Shown: piece after piece, positions 43,398 through 54,283 of the stretch | Position numbering within the stretch: the first letter of the stretch is position 1 | How the letters are laid out: every line of letters begins with the position of its first letter | Made by a program: the position numbers and the translations under genes | The notes under the pieces: generated by a model | What the model was told of the DNA's origin: nothing | Database searches by the model: none | What the model saw: only the letters and a program-made list of their open reading frames with translations | Assembly: GCF_014851395.1 (NCBI RefSeq) | Contig: NW_024040041.1 | Coordinates: 10,222,041 to 10,286,040, forward strand | Source of the DNA: Micropterus salmoides | Lineage: Eukaryota; Chordata; Actinopteri; Centrarchiformes; Centrarchidae | Reading direction: 5' to 3' | Length of the DNA stretch: 64,000 nucleotides

Positions 43398-45913
43398 CCC
43401 AGCAGCCATTCAGAGACCCTGCCCAGGGAAAAAGCATAATGCATCAAGATGCATCGACAATCGCCCTACAATCCCACCACAGCCCTCCAAACCGCAACCG
43501 GATCAACCCGTTTACCGCCCAGAGACCCCCACCCCCAGAAGCCAGGGCACCCTACGACCCCCCCAAAGCGCAAAGGACCCCAGACCGCATGTCCCGGGGG
43601 AAGCTGTACCCCGCCCCAAGGAAGAACAGCAGAAAGCCGTGCCGGGAAGCTCCCCGCCGCCAGGGAGCAATAACGCGGGAGAACCAGGCCAACGGTCCCC
43701 CAGCCCAGCCAGAGGCATCCCTCCCCAGAGTGCAGGCAGTGCCAGCAGCCCCCGAGGCCGATCTCATCCTGGACGGGGGCCCAGCCCCCCCAGTCAAGCA
43801 CCCCCAAGGAGGAGCACCAATACCTACACCGACAACACCGGCCATGTGCCCCAGAGACTCCCGAATGCCCCCACTGTAAGAGAGCTGGCAGGGGGAAGCA
43901 GGGGGAAGCAGGGGGAAGCAGCGGGAGCCCCACCCCTGCCGAAGAGGGCCCAGGCGAGGAGAGGAGACAATGGGCCCCCAAGCCCAGGGACACACCACCC
44001 GCCCAGAAATGAGCAAAAGCCAGAAGCCCGAGTCAAAAAGAAAAAAAAGAGGCTAGAATGGTCCTCCTCACTGGGACCAGATTCCTGACTGGCCCCATCA
44101 TTCAGTCCCGTCCCCCACCCCCCTAAGCAGGAGGACGGCAGGTCCCTCTAGCCCAGGGCTTATAGCAAGAGCCCCTCTAGCACCGGCAGCACCCCAGAGT
44201 CAGCGATAACCCTGCCCAGCCCCCCCAGCACTCAGACCCAGAGGCTCCAAAGCCCCGAGCCCCAGACCCCCACACACCCCCAAGGCAGGTCAGCGCAGCC
44301 CCAACCCAAAGTCAAACAATCCCCCGTCCTCGTCGGGGCCCTTCTGGCAGCCCCACTGCCACCCCCCCACCTCACCGTTCCCACACAATCAGGAGCACTC
44401 CGAGCACCACCAGGCCATCCGAGTTGGCACAACCCCCCCCCTCCGAAGGTCCGCCCACACCCAGGAGGCAATGTCATTCAGGCCAGGTCAGGCCAGAAAA
44501 CCCCCACCCCCCGCGCCCTTCCCTCCCTAGCAGCAAAGCATCCCACACACACACACACCGTCCCCAAAGAAAAGAGACAGCAATCACCCCGCGACAGCAG
44601 CAACAGCCCCTCAGCCCTAGGAAGTCAGCAGATGCACCCAGCCCCTAGGACTCAACACGACCACAATCCAGAGGGCCGCGACGCGACCGCAAAACAACCA
44701 TCGACACACCTCAAAGCACAATCCCTCCCCACACAGGATCCCCGTACAACCACCAAGCATCCAGTCCGGGCACTAAAATCCAGAGGAGACACCCCCTAAC
44801 CAGCTCAAAAAGGACCAGCCCGCCCCCTCCCCCCAACCCGGACCCACACACAGGACCCACAGGGAGGCAGCCAAGCACCGAGCGCCACCACATCCGCACA
44901 GCGTGCGAGTCAAAATCACCACCCACGCACCGATACCAACAACTGCGCGACACCCAAGCAGAGTGGCTATCCACCCCGTAGCAGCGGCACGCCGAATACA
45001 GGGCAAACACCGGTCCACCCGTCAAGCCCGCGCCCGCACCGCGATGCACCCAAGACTCAACCCACCCCCAGACACACCTACCGGCCGCACGGGACCCTGA
45101 GCAGCAAGGCAGTACACACCCACACCCATTAAGTGATAAAGTTGATCAAGGGGAACCAGAGAGATTGGAATTGTGTCAATTTGTTTTTTTTATAGCAGAC
45201 ATTTTCTCCATGCTATTGTGATCTATAAGGTGATTCCAATATTGGGTGATACTTATATTCTTTTTGGCCTTCCAGTTCACGAGGATAGTTTTCTTGGCAA
45301 TGCATAAGGCAGTGAGAAGCATGTATGATGTGTCAACCTCTATATTAATGTCACTTAGGAAACTGGAAAACTGGGACGGGGTAACTTAGCCATATCAATA
45401 GGTCTTCACATATCTTCTGCCAGAACTTTTGAACAGGTGTACATTGCCACATAGCATGCATTGTGCCACTAGATCCTGAAATGGAATAAAGTTACTGCCT
45501 TGCATTACATGCTCTAGATGTCTTATCCCTTTGTCATACCACAGTGGGGAATTTAGTGTTTTCTTATTTTGCAGGATGTCAGGATTATTCCAGATTGGGG
45601 TAAATCTGCATGAGATAGATGAAGACCCAGATATTTTGTGAAGTTCCCACCAAGCTGCCAAGGAAGTGCTTATGTTAATGCTTTTAAAGCAGGTATGACG
45701 TTTGATGTTGGAAGTGATGAATGGCATATCGGAAATTTTAATTTCCTTACAGAATGTTTGTTCTATGTCCATCCATGAGTGGTCCAGTGGGCTCTGATTG
45801 ATCCATTGAGATATATTGTAGTCTATTGGACAGGAAGTAATGATATAAATTTGGCAGTTCTAAACCACCAAAGTCTTTTGCTTTTTGCATAGTTTTTAAA
45901 CTGATTTGTGCCA
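43398..45913 (-). pseudogene. L1/Tx1-like LINE fragment: ORF2 C-terminus and GC-rich 3' region
   Basis: Minus-strand ORF2 end in two overlapping frames, 45747-45913 (LKTMQKAKDFGGLELPN, the usual L1 post-RT motif) and 45395-45772 (WWELHKISGS...). This is followed by ~1.7 kb of very GC-rich, Pro-codon-rich 3' UTR (45130-43440). The GC-rich part is related to the insertion at 32764-35681. Both ends are truncated: at 45913 by sequence related to 52177-52254, and at 43398 by unrelated AT-rich DNA. Confidence 0.65.
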
Positions 45914-46023
45914 ATATTCGACATCTATACAGTTGGTTTCTCACCTCAAAACTTCTCAGAAGTGGATTTAGTGATGAAATAATGTATGAAAATAGTAATA
46001 AACGTTCTATTGTTGGCCTCTCT
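45914..46023 (+). repeat. Copy 1 of a dispersed exon-like segment
   Basis: Related to 52177-52254. The frame YSTSIQLVSHLKTSQKWI-stop here parallels YSSSTQLISRLKTSQKCI-stop there, and a GTTGGCCTCTC block follows in both, with ~36 bp extra here. It forms the sequence upstream of the truncated L1-like fragment. Confidence 0.5.
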
Positions 46024-46102
46024 CTCAGCTTCTTTCCGCCCCTTGCTTCAATGCCGAAATGAAAGCTAGGATATCTCTGCTGTCAAGTTCACACACTGTG
46101 GG

Positions 46103-46260
46103 TGCGTTCCGATCGCCCTGTAGTTCCCTGCTAAGTGCACTGCACAGGGTATTCGGCCATTTTAAGTGAGATTCCAAACCGCAGGGAGCACACTGCAAAG
46201 GGCACTGCGAACTGTGTAGGGAAGAAGGGAACAACGGTTCATCAGTTCGCAGGAAGTTGA
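46103..46260. repeat. Possible DNA-transposon end (left)
   Basis: Contains TGCGTTCCGATCG at 46105-46117 followed by short direct and inverted GC words (GCACTGC, GGGAAC). The 13-mer recurs inverted near 51410, flanking the L2 LINE, as if the LINE had jumped into a small non-autonomous DNA element. Confidence 0.35.
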
Positions 46261-46483
46261 CAAGAAAGATTACCCATTAGCCTTTGCGCCTCATAGGAGC
46301 TAATAATAATAATAATAAATTTGTAGAGCACTTTTCAAAAACAAGTTACAAAGTGCTTTAACAAGTGTAATAGACGAGGCAATAATACAAAAATAATACA
46401 AGATAAAAGCATGAAAACATTGAAAAGACTAAAATAAATATAAAATTAGTAAAATACAATAAAATAAAAGGGATAAAATAAAG

Positions 46484-49231
46484 TCAAATAAGATCGGGAA
46501 AGGCTCTCCTATAAAAGTATGTTTTAAGAAGGGACTTAAAAGAGTTCACTGACTCAGCCGACCTGATTTCCTCGGGCAGGCTGTTCCAGAGCCTCGGGGC
46601 CCTGACTGCAAACGCTCTGTCCCCTTTAGTTTTCAGTCGAGACTCTGGAACAGACAACAGACCTCTGACCGAGGATCTCAAGGTATGTGCTGGTGTATAT
46701 GGAACTAAAAGGTCAGAAATATAACAAGGCGAGAGGCCATGAAGAGCTTTAAAAGTAATCAATAGAATTTTAAAGTCAATTCTAAAACATACTGGGAGCC
46801 AGTGTAATGAAGCTAAAAGGAGTAATGTGGTCATATTTCTTTGTTCTGGTTAAAAGCCTGGCAGCTGAGTTCTGGACAGTCTGGAGTCGATCAATAGATT
46901 TTTGGGTTAAACAGGTGAAAAGGCTGTTGCAATAATCCAGGCGTGATGAGATGAAGGCGTGTAAAATGGTCTTAGTGTCCTTAAAAGTTAACATAGATCG
47001 AATTTTTGCTATATTTCTAAGTTGATAAAAACATGATTGAACAAGCTTTGTGGTGTGCTGCTCGAAATTTAAATTACTATCAAACCAAACACCAAGGTTC
47101 TTTGCCACAGGCTTAATGTGATTTACTAGGGAACCAGCAGATGGCAGTATTTGATGCCATCTGCTGGGACCCGATGACCAGGATTTCTGTTTTGTCTGAG
47201 TTCAGCTGGAGGAAATTATTTGACATCCATTTTTTAACTTCACAAAGGCAGTTGTTAAGTGAACTCAGCATTCCAGGGTCTGTGGATCTGACGGGCAAGT
47301 ATATTTGTGTGTCATCAGCATAAATATGAAAAGAAATGCCATGTTTATGGATAATATGTCCAAGGGGAAGCAGATACAAGGAAAACAAGATGGGACCTAA
47401 GACCGACCCCTGAGGCACACCATATTTAACTGGACAGAATGAGGAGACATAGTTGTTTACAGACACACAAAACTTCCTATTTGACAGGTAGGATGAAAAC
47501 CATTCTAGGGCAGTACCAGAGATCCTCACCCAGTCTGTATAACATGATGTTGTGATCAGTGGTGTCAAAAGCAGCGCTAAGGTCCAGGAGTACAAGGACT
47601 GAGCACATGCCTTCATCAGCAGACATTAAAAGGTCATTGGTGACTTTAAGCAGGGCAGTCTCAGTGCTGTGGTACTTCCTAAAACCAGACTGAAACTTTT
47701 CAAATATTTTGTTATTTTCCAGTACAGTGAGCAGCTGTTTGGACACAATTCTTTCTAGAATCTTTGCAATAAAAGGCAGTTTTGAAATTGGTCTAAAATT
47801 ATGTGGGCGGGAGGGATCTAAACCAGGTTTCTTTAAAAGTGGGTTCACGCAAGCCGTTTTAAAATAATCATGGACACAACCAGTAGATAGGGAGCTGTTG
47901 AAAACAGAGATCAAATGGGGCCCAACAGAATCCATTACTTTCAGTAAAAACTTTGTAGGTATAACATCAAGTGGGCTAGAGGACACGCTCATTTGTGATA
48001 CTGTTTTTAAAAGCTCAGACAAGTCGATGGGATAAAACTGGTTAAAACTCTCTTGTTGCTGGTGAGGAACCTCTGAGTAAGAGGCCTTGGGGGTAATAAC
48101 CAATTTACCACCTTATTGGTAAAATAAGATAAAAACAATTCACAGTCATCATTACTTCCTGCTGAGGCACAAGGAGGGGTTGGGTTTACCAGCTGATCCA
48201 CAGTCTTAAACAGAAACCTGGGGTTGTGTTTATGTGTAGTAATGAGTTCAGAAAAATAGTGTGTTCTCGCATCCTTAATCAAGTTATTCTATTTAATTGA
48301 TAAATCCTTCAGACTGAGGTAATGGACTTGGAGACTGGATTTTTTCCATCTGCGCTCTGCTTTCCTGCATTCCCTTTTTAGGCTGCGAATGCTGTCCAAG
48401 GTTGCTTACTAGCTTTAGACGTAGGCCTAACCTTTAGAGGAGCAGTAATATTTAGTGACAACAAGCAGATATGATTGAAGTGATCGACCAGATTGTTGGT
48501 GTTGGAATCAGACAGGTGTTGGCTTTGGCTCTGAAACATCTGTGGTCAGATATGGTCATGTCCACTAATTCCACAGAGGAAATGCTGACACCCAGGGTAA
48601 AAACCAAGTCCAGTGTATGACCACGGTTATGTGTTTGCCCTTTGACATGTTGTTTGAAGTTAAAAGAAGTGGCCATATTTAAAAAGTTAGTTGCATTAAC
48701 ATTGTTGGGGTCATCAACATGAATATTAAAATCACCACAAAGAACAATTCTGTCATAATTTAAAACCAGAGTAGATAAAAATTCAGGAAGTTCTGATAAA
48801 AATCCTCCAGGCGGTTTTGGGGGGCGATAAATTATAACAAATATGATAGGTTGCAGCCCTCCAAGTTTAAGAGTGAGAACTTCAAAGGAGTTAAATTCAT
48901 CACTGCGTACTTGATGACATTTTAAATTTTTCCTATACACGCTCACTAGCCCACCACCACGACCACTGACCCTCGGTTGCCTAAAACAATCATATTGAGG
49001 CGGACACAGTTCAGATAGCTGGCTATAGTCATTCATTTGCAACCAGGATTCAGTTAAAAACATAAAATCTAGATTTGCAGACAAGATAAAATCATTTAAG
49101 ATAAAAGTCTTACTTGACAGAGATCTCACATTGAAGAGAGCCATTTTAAATGAGTTTGTTCTGGGTGCTGGAGTTGGTGCAGTTGTCCTAATCCTTAAGA
49201 GATTACTATTATTTCTGTGTGGGATGTGCAC
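46484..49231 (-). pseudogene. L2 LINE ORF2: endonuclease and reverse transcriptase, frameshifted (copy 1)
   Basis: AP-endonuclease 48452-49231 (FLTESWL, IYRPPKPPGG, LCGDFNIHVDD, GHTLDLVF, SDHRCF). Linker 48007-48282. RT 47477-48103 (FRPISKLPFIAKILERIV, LLDLSAAFDTTDH) continuing 47113-47520 (GVPQGSVLGPILFSLYLLPL, catalytic YADD in IYADDTQIYL). Thumb and C-terminal domain 46484-47108 (DYCNSLFTCL, SLHWLPVCFRIDFKILLIT). Frame changes near 48510, 47520, 47110 and 46805. The true ORF2 start codon was not determined. Confidence 0.8.
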
Positions 49232-49402
49232 ATTTCGGTTTACTGGTCTATGCGTGATGATGACAGGAATAGAAGTCTTTGGAACAGCGCTGGGAGCAGA
49301 CGGTTTTACATGCCAGCAGGTGGAGACAGTTGTTTGTGGCAGTGAGGCAGAGATCTGTTCAGTGACCGGTGGTGCGTCCAGGTGTGCTGCATGAATGATT
49401 AG

Positions 49403-50731
49403 TCATTCACATAAGTCATGTGTGGACCGCACCACATGCTGTATTTGCGCAGCTAACATTTCTGAGCCCCGTTTGTTTGGGTGAAGTCCGTCTGTCTTAA
49501 AAAGAGGCATTCTTTGCCAGAAAATATTAAAATTATCCACATAACACACACGATGAGCCCTGCAGGCGGACTGGAGCCAGTAGTGGAGGCCAAGGAGTCT
49601 ACTGAAGTGGCCAGCACCGCGACCAACTGTGGGAATGGGACCAGAGATAAAAACAGACTTTCCACACTGCTTTAAAAAGTTAAAAAGACGGTTAAAATCT
49701 GATTTTGTCAGCTCAGACTGCTGAAGAGCTGTGTCATTTGTTCCGACATGGACTATCACTCTTGTGATGGAGGATGGGAGCGATGGAATTAGGTCCTGGA
49801 GTTTTTTTAAAATGTCAGCCGTGGTGGCACCGGGGAAGCAGCGAGTGGTAGCGTTAAAGAAACGGATGTTTCTGGTTATGGAGTCACCAATTATTAGTGT
49901 GGTTGGGGAGAAAAGAGGACGAGGAGATGCCGGTTGTGTGGTTCCAGAGCAGGACTGAGCAGAATCTGCTTCAACACTGCATGCGGACTGAGGATGGAGT
50001 GTGTGAGCTGCCGAGTGTTGTGTTGGAGTAGCAGTAACAGACCTGAGAGAAGGGCTACCCAACGGTGCAGGGTAGAGACGGCCTCCGGAGCGTCTGAGCA
50101 CAGCCTCCTTCAGGATCCTACGTTGGGAAGCGGAGGTTTTTGACCGGGATGACGGCCGCCGATCAGGCCCTGCGGCAGACCGGCGGCCCAGTGCAGGAGA
50201 TGTAGCCGGTGGAGGAGATGCAACAGTGTCGGCAGGCACTGTGCGCCGAAAGAGATCCGTATCAGGGAGACTCGAAGCCGCAGGTGCATCTGCTGGATGG
50301 ACCAGAGTGTCGTCAGACAGGGCTGCATAGCGGTTGGAGAGGCTGATGTGTGGAGGAGAGGCAGCCCCATCCGAGCCTCTCTTGCAGCCACGGACCACCA
50401 CTTCAGCACAGGTTGACTGATGCTTCGGAGTCAAGCAGGAGGAAAGCCTCGGAAGGCTAGAGGGGTCCCAAAACACGGTGTCCTGGATGTTAGCAGTTGC
50501 GCTAAGAGAAACAATCTGTTTGGCTTAGCCAGTAAGCAGGGAATCTTTCTCTTTGAGTTCCTCTGAAAGTCGTCGGATGTCTTCCATAAGGTCAGCAATC
50601 TTCTTGTTCGCTTTCTTAAGGAGTGTGCAGTCCTTATGGGGTAGAGTTATCTCGGCTAGCATAGTCACCGGAGCTTTGTTGCGATCAGTAGCGTTGATCG
50701 CGTTTTTACGGTCATCTAGCTTAAAATCCAT
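49403..50731 (-). pseudogene. L2 LINE ORF1: coiled coil plus SGNH esterase domain (copy 1)
   Basis: One frame from ATG at 50731 (MDFKLDDRK) to 49403, about 440 codons, broken only by TAA at 50527-50525. The first part is a short coiled coil (KKANKKIADLMEDIRRLSEE). The middle is Ser/Pro-rich. The C-terminal ~170 residues are an SGNH hydrolase/esterase domain: IIGDSI (block I Ser), HVGTND (block III Gly/Asn), and DGLHPN (block V Asp-His). Esterase ORF1s are typical of L2/CR1 LINEs and are thought to act in RNP formation or membrane association. Confidence 0.75.
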
Positions 50732-50950
50732 GTCGGATGACTAAAATCCTTAACCCACGTAAAACTTAAGTTAAAAACTTAAGTTAAATAAAACGGATAT
50801 AAAAAATGTAACGAAAAAGAGTGGATTAAAACTGGATAAGAGTCCGGTTTAAGACGGAGCTTCCGACAGGTGGCTACAGACGCCAACGCATGCGCAGAGT
50901 GCAGATTACGTCAGCAATTACGTCAGCGATCTTGTGATGTCTTGTCTCAT

Positions 50951-52102
50951 CCAACCAGCTGTGAATAGAGCAGACCACAGAGTTTGTATATCTGTAATTA
51001 TTGTCGTCGTAACTAATGTTATCATTATTTACAGTATATGATTATTTCAGAGGTTAGATTACCTAAAAACAACAATGCTCATATAAATCTTTTTAAGAAT
51101 GACGCTGCATATCTTGTAAATTAATCCAATCACATTGATTCACAAGTTACATACATTTTAATAGAATATAAATAGAAGAAGTTATTGAAATATAAGTTTT
51201 GTAATTGTATCAGTTTGTTTTAACATATATTCAATATTTAATTTCAGTAAATGTCCACAGTAGCAGCGGGTATCCGAGGTGTTTACGTTACCAGGGTAAC
51301 ACACTGTGACGGGGTGCAGGGTGTTCTGAATGGAAGAATTTTGTCGAGGGAAGTTCCCTTAACTGACATTCCCTGAGCAGGGAGTAGTACTGTTTATATA
51401 CACTGTCGATCGGAACGCAGCCGTTGAGAAGGGTCCGAAGGGTCCAGCTGCAGCCCACAGACAAACGTGACAGAAGTTGACCTTCCATATATGGTTCGTC
51501 CCACAAGCCACCACAAAAAAGAGCCAATAAATAAGTGTCAACGTACCAATCAGTGTACATTATGCATTAATGTTTACTTATACTATAATTATATAATATT
51601 GTTATAGTATATTAATACTGTAAATATTTATTTATAATAGCGTAATGATAATAATAAAGCAATGTTTAAATTCATACTGTTGTTGTTGTATATTTTATTT
51701 GTTCCAAAGTGATTTTAAGTTTCACAAACCAAGAATATTCTGTAACTTTACATCACGAGCCAGATGTATCTCGATTTAGGTTGAAACTTTACAACATTAC
51801 TGAGATTTTAATGATAGAATAGCGTTACTAACATAAACACTATCGTTCAGCTGTTGCTGGACACGTCTGCTGTGTTGGCTGCAGTGGTCTGTGTGACTGG
51901 AACTGGGGGAGCTAACCGGAGCTAGCTGGTTAACTATTCTTGACAGCCCCCCGAAGTACTCTTACCCTAACCATCACAGGGTGTGTGCCCAAAGTTATTG
52001 ATTGTATGCATGTCAACCGGTTAACGTTAACCCTACAGTGGCTAACCTCCGTTGTGTTGCTGTTCAGCCTCCGCTAACTGTATATTGACACCCACCGGCA
52101 CC
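50951..52102. other. Intergenic, possible DNA-transposon end at 51285-51425
   Basis: AT-rich DNA. The stretch 51285-51425 ends with CGATCGGAACGCA, the inverse of the word at 46105, and contains several GGGAA/TTCCC words. No gene recognised. A TAACCGG/GCTAGC-rich patch at 51900-52030 precedes a small Kozak-flanked ORF. Confidence 0.4.
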
Positions 52103-52234
52103 ATGGTCGGCACTTATCAACTCCAAAAACGTTTGAACACATTTTCGATTTGCCGTCAGTTTTCGTCAGACTGCCGATATTCGTCATCTACACAGTTGAT
52201 TTCTCGCCTCAAAACTTCTCAGAAGTGTATTTAA
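52103..52234 (+). CDS. Small ORF with strong Kozak context and mitochondrial-presequence-like composition
   Basis: 43 codons from ATG in CACCATGG (52103-52105) to TAA at 52232-52234. The peptide is basic, Ser/Thr/Arg-rich, almost free of acidic residues (one Asp), as in mitochondrial targeting peptides. It may be a first coding exon whose donor I cannot place, or chance. Its 3' half is shared with 45914-45972. No family recognised. Confidence 0.25.
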   Translation: MVGTYQLQKRLNTFSICRQFSSDCRYSSSTQLISRLKTSQKCI

Positions 52235-52254
52235 GTTCTGTTGTTGGCCTCTCA

Positions 52255-53386
52255 AGAATAAAACGGTTAACATTAGGAACTATACTGTACGTGAGCCGAG
52301 ATTAACCCTTACACGTCATCACGTTTTGTGATCAAGAACACTTCCGGGATTCTTAACCGTTCTTGCCAAAAATGCAAACTTGTGTATTGGGACAGTACTT
52401 GGGCCACAAAAGATGACGTTTCACAAGAACACAAGAACACAAGTACAGACAGGAACACAGATTGAGAAAGGCCCCTCAACTTCCCCTGCTCCTCGACGAG
52501 CCTCAGACACACATATTTCATTTAATGGTGTAGTCAGCTGCAGCTCCATCATATAGGCATAGCTGAGTTTTGATTGATAAGATAATAGCATAATAATGGT
52601 CATGTAAACAGTAAAAGTAGGCATACACTTCATGAAATAGCCTACCGTTTTTTTTTCAACAGGACTCTGATAAGTAGGCTAGCCTAATAATTGCCTATCT
52701 CATTGATGATGAGTTGCACCACTATGTTATTTAGCACTTAGCGCCTAAAGCCATTATTTTTTTTAATGGTTTAAGATATTGTAATTGACAGTTTAGCTTT
52801 CAAATACATTTATTTGATTATGTCTAGTATGTGCTATTATATGTTATTTAATTTATTCAATTCGTCTTATCTCTTCGTCTGCCTTTTTTTCTTCCATCCT
52901 GGGCATCATTATCGTATCTTAATTAGTCTAATTTAGGCCTACTCCAAAATAATATGATGTAGGCTACCACGCATCAAGTTCAAGCCAAATAGACTATAAT
53001 ATTTGGATTTGAATTTATTGGGTCTTCTTTCTTTCCTTTAAATAATGCACAAATTAAAAAAATGAAATGATTAGCCTATTAACCTGGCCCTTCTGAATGC
53101 ACAGACATAATGCAGTTGTTTGTTGTGATTTGTGATGTTTTTTCGTCTACATATTTCAAGCTCTTTATTTACTTGATTCTCAGAACTGAGTAAACTGATT
53201 GTAGTCATGTTCTAGAACAGAACACTAAGCAGCTGCAGAAGGAACGCCCTTTTTAAACGGAAACATCAAACAATCGTCATTTCCATACCTGAAGCATTTG
53301 AGCATGTTTTGGAGAGTGAAATCGCAAAGAATATATGCAATAACAGACAGTTTTTGAAACAAAACTAACTCTTTAGGAATTAGAAA
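52255..53386. other. No gene recognised
   Basis: AT-rich intergenic sequence with poly-T runs, no convincing frame or repeat terminus. Confidence 0.4.
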
Positions 53387-53783
53387 ATGGAATTCGAGGT
53401 GAATACCACAGCTTCTCAAGATTTTGAATCCCTCCATAAAAGCACAGCCCTCAGCTTGGAGAACAAACACACAAACAATCAGGCTTTGCAGAAAAGGTTA
53501 AAGGATTTGATGGGCTGGGACACTAAGGACACCAGCAGTGTCCCGGAAACAAGAAATAATTATGAGATAGATTACCAGGACCAAGCCACCAATCCTGAAG
53601 ATTGTAAATCCAAGGGAATCCAGATAAAGTTGCGTGCGTGGCAAGATATGGAGAACGCCAATAAACTCCTCCTACAAGAGAAGGAGGCCTGGGAGGCAGA
53701 GAGGAAGAAATTGGATTGGGAGATTATCATCCTCACAAAAGAAAAGTGTGAAGCTGAGGAGAAGCAGAAACAGGCCCTGCGAG
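53387..53783 (+). CDS. Coiled-coil protein, N-terminal part, cut by assembly gap
   Basis: ATG in GAAAATGGA context opens 132 codons that run into the N gap without a stop. The first ~70 residues are polar and Ser/Thr/Asn-rich. From LRAWQDMENANKLLLQEKEA onward the sequence has heptad-like spacing of Leu/Trp/Ile with Glu/Lys, i.e. a coiled coil. Upstream sequence lacks an obvious splice acceptor directly before the ATG. This is probably the first exon or a single-exon start of a host gene. No specific family recognised. Confidence 0.45.
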
Positions 53784-54283
53784 NNNNNNNNNNNNNNNNN
53801 NNNNNNNNNNNNNNNNNNNNNNNNNNNNNNNNNNNNNNNNNNNNNNNNNNNNNNNNNNNNNNNNNNNNNNNNNNNNNNNNNNNNNNNNNNNNNNNNNNNN
53901 NNNNNNNNNNNNNNNNNNNNNNNNNNNNNNNNNNNNNNNNNNNNNNNNNNNNNNNNNNNNNNNNNNNNNNNNNNNNNNNNNNNNNNNNNNNNNNNNNNNN
54001 NNNNNNNNNNNNNNNNNNNNNNNNNNNNNNNNNNNNNNNNNNNNNNNNNNNNNNNNNNNNNNNNNNNNNNNNNNNNNNNNNNNNNNNNNNNNNNNNNNNN
54101 NNNNNNNNNNNNNNNNNNNNNNNNNNNNNNNNNNNNNNNNNNNNNNNNNNNNNNNNNNNNNNNNNNNNNNNNNNNNNNNNNNNNNNNNNNNNNNNNNNNN
54201 NNNNNNNNNNNNNNNNNNNNNNNNNNNNNNNNNNNNNNNNNNNNNNNNNNNNNNNNNNNNNNNNNNNNNNNNNNNNNNNNNNN
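53784..54283. other. Assembly gap, exactly 500 N
   Basis: Second placeholder-length gap. Sequence resumes with a repeat of 40713 onward. Confidence 0.99.

Larger units (their letters stand above)
46299..50950 (-). mobile_element. Near-full-length L2-clade LINE (copy 1)
   Basis: Minus orientation with a (TTA)n tail at 46299-46322, ORF2 remnants 46484-49231, ORF1 49403-50731 and a GC-richer 5' region to about 50950. All domains of a two-ORF L2/CR1-type LINE are present, but several frameshifts and one stop in ORF1 make it inactive as sequenced. Confidence 0.8.
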
